In this document: positions 60,426 to 64,000 of the stretch, one piece after another
Layout of the letters: each line of letters opens with the position of its first letter
How positions within the stretch are numbered: the stretch's first letter is position 1
Assembly (NCBI RefSeq): GCF_004765795.1
Contig: NZ_SBIV01000004.1
Span: 124,001 to 188,000 of the forward strand
Origin: Halorussus marinus
Lineage (GTDB): Archaea; Halobacteriota; Halobacteria; Halobacteriales; Haladaptataceae
Direction: 5' to 3'
Length of the DNA stretch: 64,000 nt
Position numbers and translations under genes: made by a program
Notes under the pieces: generated by a model
Told to the model about the DNA's origin: nothing
Seen by the model: the letters and a program-made list of their open reading frames with translations, nothing else
The model's database searches: none

Positions 60426-62219
60426 CTACTCCCGGCCGTGTTTGGTCACGCACTTGGGCAAGCCGGTGATCTCGACCGGCTCGGAGTTGTCCGGCGAGTA
60501 AACCACCATCTGGCCCTTCTCCATGTACGGCACTTTCCCTTCCAGCTTCGAGGGGATGTTGACGCTCTTGATCGCGTCCTCGTCGCCGAGGTTCAGCACG
60601 ATCGTGGTGTTGATCTGCTTGAACACCGCCTCGTGGATGTCTTGGGGGTCCTGGGTGATGAGAAACAGGCCCAGACGCTCCTTGCGGCCCTGCTTTGCGG
60701 CCTCGGTGAACTTCCCGATGACCTTCCGGGCCTGCACGCTGTCGGCGTCGGTCAGGAAGTTGTGGGCCTCGTCCATCCCGACCACGAGCGGCGTCTCCTT
60801 CACGCGGTCGTACCGGGGCGCGTTCGAGAGCTTCTCGTCGACGAGCAGGCTGGCGAGCGCCAGCACCACCACCTCGGTCGCCCGCGAGTCGTTGACGTGA
60901 TAGGTCGGCACCACGGTGAGCCCGCCGGGCCGGACGAACCGGCGTATCTGGTCGGTGATCGGTCGGGCGTCCTGATCGAACACGTCGTGGAACGCCGAGC
61001 CGATGACCCGGCGCTTGACCGCGTCGTAGGTGGCCTCGTGGACTCGGCCCGACTCGTCGAGTTCCTCGCGGAGCGCGGGGTCGTCGACGTAGTCGACGAA
61101 CTGCCGGTAGGTCCCCGAATCGCCCGCCTGCTCGAAGAAGCGCTCGATGAGCAGTCTGAGCGCGTTGTACTGATTGTCGTTGAGGCTCGCGCCCGCGACC
61201 AGCCACGGCCGGCGCCGGACCATCGAGAAGGGGATGGTGAACTCGACCTGCTCGGCGCGGTGGTGGTCGGCGGCGTAGCCGCCGGCGCCGACCTTCGGCA
61301 CGAACGCGACGGTGTCGTCGTGGCCGCCGCAGGCGACGCCCTCTCGCTCCCACCGGCGGCGGTCGGCGTCGGTCACGTCCGGGTTGTCGTCGTGCATCTG
61401 GGCGTACTCGTCTTGGGGGTCGAACTGGACGACAGCGGCCCGGCGCTCGGCGCCGTCGGCCATCTCGTAGCGGCGCTCCTCGCCGAGGAACTGCCGGAGG
61501 ACGTTCTTCGCGCCGTGGGTCTTGCCCGACCCGGTGCCCCCGGCCACGAGGGTGTGACGGAACACGAGCGGATCGCCGTCGCCGTAGTCGTCTTTCAGCC
61601 GGTAGTCGATCGTGGGCGGCTCGGCGGCGGTCCGGACCTTCTCGCCGCCGACCGAGAGGTGGCCGAGGAACACGCCGTCTTCGGGCATCTTGAGCCCGGT
61701 CTTGATCTCGGGCTTGTCGTCGGCCTGCCGGACGACCGCCTTCGGCTTGGGGACCCGGTCGGTCATCCGGCGCTTGAGCTCGCCGTCGTCCGAGTAGAGG
61801 ACCGCGACCGGCTCCAGCGTGGCGAGGAGTTTGTAGTCGGTCTCCTCGATCTCCTCGCGGCGCATCGCGCGCTTGGAGTGAATCTCGGTCGCGTCGTCGA
61901 CGCGGTACTCCTGCTCGTACGAGAGCGCCGAGACGCGACAGAACAACTTCTCGTCGTCGGGGTAGGGCGCGAGGAGGTAGGTGCCGACGCGCACGTCGTC
62001 GCGGTTGTCGGCTGTCACGTACGCCCGGAGGTGGGTCTCGTCGGACTCCTCGCTGATACGGAGGCCGTCGGCCGCCGAGAGGGTGCCGATGCCGCGGTCG
62101 CTCCCGACGGGGTCGGGCTCGATCCGCTCGAACGTGTCGCCCTCGTCGGCGGCGCCGTCCGCGGGATCGGACCCGGAGGCGTCGCCCTCGAAGCTCTCGA
62201 AGTCGCCGAGGTCGGTCAT
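60426..62219 (-). CDS. HerA-like ATPase
   Basis: A 597-residue protein. The first ~185 residues include a HAS-barrel-like N domain after an acidic tail. The ATPase core has Walker A VAGGTGSGKTHGAKN (near 225), Walker B VVGMDEAHNFL (near 478), ITQDPQDIHEAVFKQINTTIVLNL and the C-terminal brace. HerA pairs with NurA nuclease for DNA end resection; no nurA gene is adjacent, so it may be a HerA relative with another partner. Start ATG at 62219. Confidence 0.88.
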   Translation of the reverse strand: MTDLGDFESFEGDASGSDPADGAADEGDTFERIEPDPVGSDRGIGTLSAADGLRISEESDETHLRAYVTADNRDDVRVGTYLLAPYPDDEKLFCRVSALSYEQEYRVDDATEIHSKRAMRREEIEETDYKLLATLEPVAVLYSDDGELKRRMTDRVPKPKAVVRQADDKPEIKTGLKMPEDGVFLGHLSVGGEKVRTAAEPPTIDYRLKDDYGDGDPLVFRHTLVAGGTGSGKTHGAKNVLRQFLGEERRYEMADGAERRAAVVQFDPQDEYAQMHDDNPDVTDADRRRWEREGVACGGHDDTVAFVPKVGAGGYAADHHRAEQVEFTIPFSMVRRRPWLVAGASLNDNQYNALRLLIERFFEQAGDSGTYRQFVDYVDDPALREELDESGRVHEATYDAVKRRVIGSAFHDVFDQDARPITDQIRRFVRPGGLTVVPTYHVNDSRATEVVVLALASLLVDEKLSNAPRYDRVKETPLVVGMDEAHNFLTDADSVQARKVIGKFTEAAKQGRKERLGLFLITQDPQDIHEAVFKQINTTIVLNLGDEDAIKSVNIPSKLEGKVPYMEKGQMVVYSPDNSEPVEITGLPKCVTKHGRE

Positions 62220-62302
62220 CGTTCCCGACGACGAACCCCTCGGTCAAACACGTTTCGCCGTCAGTCGCGCTCCTTTTACCTCCGGGCGCCCTATCGGAGG
62301 CC

Positions 62303-62653
62303 ATGTTACTCATCCGCGGCGAAGGCGGGGGGACGACCCTGACGGGGACGCTGTACGAGCGCGGGGAGCGCGCGCCGCGGTTCAAGGGCGCGCCCGACGA
62401 GGACGCCCCCTACGTGTGGGTCTGCGACGAGTTCTACGAGGTCGAGAGCGGCGGGACCGTCCAGAAGGTCAACGGCGAGGAGGTCAACGTCGCGTTCGAG
62501 TCGCCGATGCCCCGAGGGTTCGACACGAAAGAACAGGCGACCCAGGCCGCCCGCGAGCACGTCAAGACCCAGTTCGCCCGCATCGGGGTCGATCCCGAGG
62601 ACGTGACCATCACCGTCGAGAAGTCCGAACACGAGGCCGCCGAGCCACAGTAG
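62303..62653 (+). CDS. DUF7113-like small protein
   Basis: The 116-residue protein runs MLLIRGEGGGTTLTGTLYERGERAPRFKGAPDEDAPYVWVCDEFYEVESGGTVQ in strands, then a helix (DTKEQATQAAREHVKTQFARIG) and an acidic tail. I associate this with a conserved haloarchaeal family; its function is unknown. It is divergent from the HerA-like gene across 83 bases. Confidence 0.7.
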   Translation: MLLIRGEGGGTTLTGTLYERGERAPRFKGAPDEDAPYVWVCDEFYEVESGGTVQKVNGEEVNVAFESPMPRGFDTKEQATQAAREHVKTQFARIGVDPEDVTITVEKSEHEAAEPQ

Positions 62654-62704
62654 TCGGGTCCGCGCGGGCCAAGCCTATTTTTGCCGGGCGACCCAAACGC
62701 CGGC

Positions 62705-62845
62705 GTGAAGCTATCCACGACGCTGATCGCGGTCGGCCTGCTGTTGATCGTGCTCCCGATCCCGATCCTGCCGCCGTTCGTCGGCGCGACGGTCGGGGTC
62801 GTCCTCCTGCTCGGCGGGCTCGGCCTGCGGCTGTTCGGCCTCTGA
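62705..62845 (+). CDS. 46-residue membrane mini-protein
   Basis: The frame from a GTG at 62705 to a TGA at 62843 encodes MKLSTTLIAVGLLLIVLPIP followed by a second helix ending LGLRLFGL. Two helices joined by a Pro-rich turn fill nearly the whole protein. It lies 51 bases after the DUF7113-like gene. Composition and lack of antisense competitor support it; function unknown. Confidence 0.55.
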   Translation: MKLSTTLIAVGLLLIVLPIPILPPFVGATVGVVLLLGGLGLRLFGL

Positions 62846-62903
62846 GCCCGGCCGCGGGGCGGCGACCATTTATCTCGGCTCGGCCCGAACCGGGAGCCAG
62901 ACA

Positions 62904-63365
62904 GTGACGCTCGCTCTTCCCGACGACGTCCGCGAGGAGATACTCGCACACGCCCGCGAGGGCGCGCCCGAGGAGGTGTGTGGCATCCTCGCGGGCAGGC
63001 GCGACGGCGACGACGCGGAGGTCCTCGCGCGCCATCCGGCCGCAAACGCCGCCGCCGACCCGCGGACGCGCTACGAGATCGCCGCGCGCGAACAGCTCGA
63101 ACTGCTGGAGGCGATCGACGAGGCCGGCCGCGAGGTGGTCGGGTTCTACCACTCGCACCCGCGCGGGCCGGCCGAGCCGAGCGCGACCGACGCCGCCGAG
63201 GCGACCTGGCCCGGCCGGTCGTACGTCATCGCCGTCCCCGGAGAGTCGGGCGGCGGCGAGGCCGACGATCCGACCCCGAGCGCTCTCAGATCGTGGCGCT
63301 GGACGGGCGAGCGCTTCGTCGCCGAGGACGTCCGGTCGACCGAGGCCTCGGACCCGGACGCCTGA
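62904..63365 (+). CDS. JAMM/MPN+ metalloprotease, probable desampylase
   Basis: A 153-residue stand-alone JAMM domain with complete zinc site: E24 (APEEVCG), H83 and H85 and D96 in FYHSHPRGPAEPSATD. In Haloferax a similar-sized JAMM enzyme (HvJAMM1) removes ubiquitin-like SAMP proteins, so this is probably a desampylase. The start is a GTG at 62904. No samp gene is adjacent. Confidence 0.88.
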   Translation: MTLALPDDVREEILAHAREGAPEEVCGILAGRRDGDDAEVLARHPAANAAADPRTRYEIAAREQLELLEAIDEAGREVVGFYHSHPRGPAEPSATDAAEATWPGRSYVIAVPGESGGGEADDPTPSALRSWRWTGERFVAEDVRSTEASDPDA

Positions 63366-63409
63366 GCCGTTGAGGTACAGTTTTACCCCCGGAACCCCAC
63401 GCTTCGACT

Positions 63410-64000
63410 ATGCAAGCCGTCCAGTTCACCGACCACGGTGACCGCGACGTCATCGAGTACGGCGACTTCCCGGACCCGACGCCGGACCGCGACGAAGTGC
63501 TCGTGGACGTGAAGGCGGGCGCGCTCAACCACCTCGACGTCTGGACCCGGAAGGGGCTCCCGGGCGTCGACCTCGAACTGCCCCACGTCCCCGGTAGCGA
63601 CGCGGCGGGCGTCGTGCTCGAAGTCGGCGAGGACGTGACCCGGTTCGAGCCCGGCGACCGGGTGGCGCTGTCGGCCGGCGTCTCCTGTGGCCACTGCGAG
63701 TTCTGCCGGCACGGCGAACACTCGCTGTGTGAGAACTACCACATCATCGGCGAACACGTCCGGGGGGTCCACGGCGAGATGGCCGCGGTGCCCGCCGCCA
63801 ACCTCGTCTCGGTCCCGCAGGGCGTGTCGTGGAACGTCGCGGCGGCCGCCCCGCTGGTGTTCCAGACCGCGTGGCGGATGCTGGTGACCCGGGCGGACGT
63901 CGACCCCGGCGAGAAAGTCCTCGTGCTCGGGGCGTCGGGCGGCGTGGGCCACGCCGCGGTCCAGATCGCCGACTACCTCGGCGCGACCGTCTTCGCGACC
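63410..64000 (+). CDS. zinc-binding medium-chain dehydrogenase/reductase, N-terminal part
   Basis: The gene runs off the window after 197 residues. MQAVQFTDHGDRDVIEYGD opens a GroES-like domain. The structural zinc Cys cluster is intact (C93, C96, C99, C107 in CGHCEFCRHGEHSLC), and LVLGASGGVGHAAVQIA begins the nucleotide-binding domain. The catalytic zinc ligands are absent: Asn40 in GALNHLD replaces Cys, and PGSDAAG replaces the GHE motif. It is therefore more likely a quinone- or enoyl-reductase type than an alcohol dehydrogenase. Confidence 0.9.
   Translation, partial: MQAVQFTDHGDRDVIEYGDFPDPTPDRDEVLVDVKAGALNHLDVWTRKGLPGVDLELPHVPGSDAAGVVLEVGEDVTRFEPGDRVALSAGVSCGHCEFCRHGEHSLCENYHIIGEHVRGVHGEMAAVPAANLVSVPQGVSWNVAAAAPLVFQTAWRMLVTRADVDPGEKVLVLGASGGVGHAAVQIADYLGATVFAT

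Noticed and set aside
60426-62219. HerA-like gene as part of a defence system
   Set aside because: No nuclease, Sir2 or NurA gene adjoins it; the neighbours are housekeeping genes.

Overview
The window is chromosomal DNA of a halophilic archaeon (class Halobacteria). It is GC-rich, the proteins are strongly acidic, and many starts are leaderless, with a TATA-like box about 26-30 bases upstream. Gene content is archaeal: PriS and a GINS subunit, RadB, S8e, RtcB with archease, two Cdc48 ATPases, MptA, a JAMM peptidase and a class II ribonucleotide reductase. I cannot name the genus from sequence alone. No phage, defence system, transposase, CRISPR array or rRNA is visible, so this is mostly core genome with small accessory islands.

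Layout. 1-5.4 kb: RNA ligase RtcB with archease, an acetyltransferase, and the primase small subunit overlapping a GINS subunit. 5.4-6.5 kb: an AT-richer gap holding a 373-bp non-autonomous mobile cassette with terminal inverted repeats, an 8-bp target duplication and one small membrane-protein gene. 6.5-9.0 kb: Hsp20-like/cdc48 operon with a heat-shock-type operator. 9-18.6 kb: hydrolase, TraB and M50 proteins, PurM, a membrane-anchored molybdopterin oxidoreductase, a wHTH plus 3-TM pair, and an arylsulfotransferase-like protein. 18.7-22.4 kb: nrdJ with a possible 28-codon leader. 22.5-26.7 kb: trpDFEG and tRNA-Val(GAC). 26.8-34.3 kb: lipoprotein, histidine kinase, two DUF7504-like genes, DUF7344-like wHTH, CBS proteins and a half-size lycopene-cyclase-like protein. 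34.4-41 kb: phosphate uptake region (AbrB-PhoU regulator, pstSCAB, phoU). 41-45 kb: two paralogous membrane sensor-domain proteins around a wHTH and two 3-TM proteins, then a DUF4097-type lipoprotein. 45-50.7 kb: second cdc48, larC, MOSC, and a cystathionine gamma-synthase-type enzyme. 50.9-64 kb: RNase H-fold protein opposite radB, S8e, HAD phosphatase, a PyrF-like protein lacking catalytic residues, DoxX, MptA, NAD kinase, a KaiC-type ATPase with a GFG-rich tail, UspA, HerA-like ATPase, JAMM peptidase and a truncated dehydrogenase.

How the genes work together. trpD-F-E-G overlap by 4 bases and form one translationally coupled operon, with a palindrome near the predicted transcription start. 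pstS-C-A-B-phoU is a complete phosphate import operon divergent from its probable regulator. The first cdc48 overlaps an Hsp20-like gene, and their shared promoter carries CTAAC-N5-GTTAG, the motif reported for the Archaeoglobus heat-shock regulator HSR1. Family names with DUF numbers are given from memory, without a database search.
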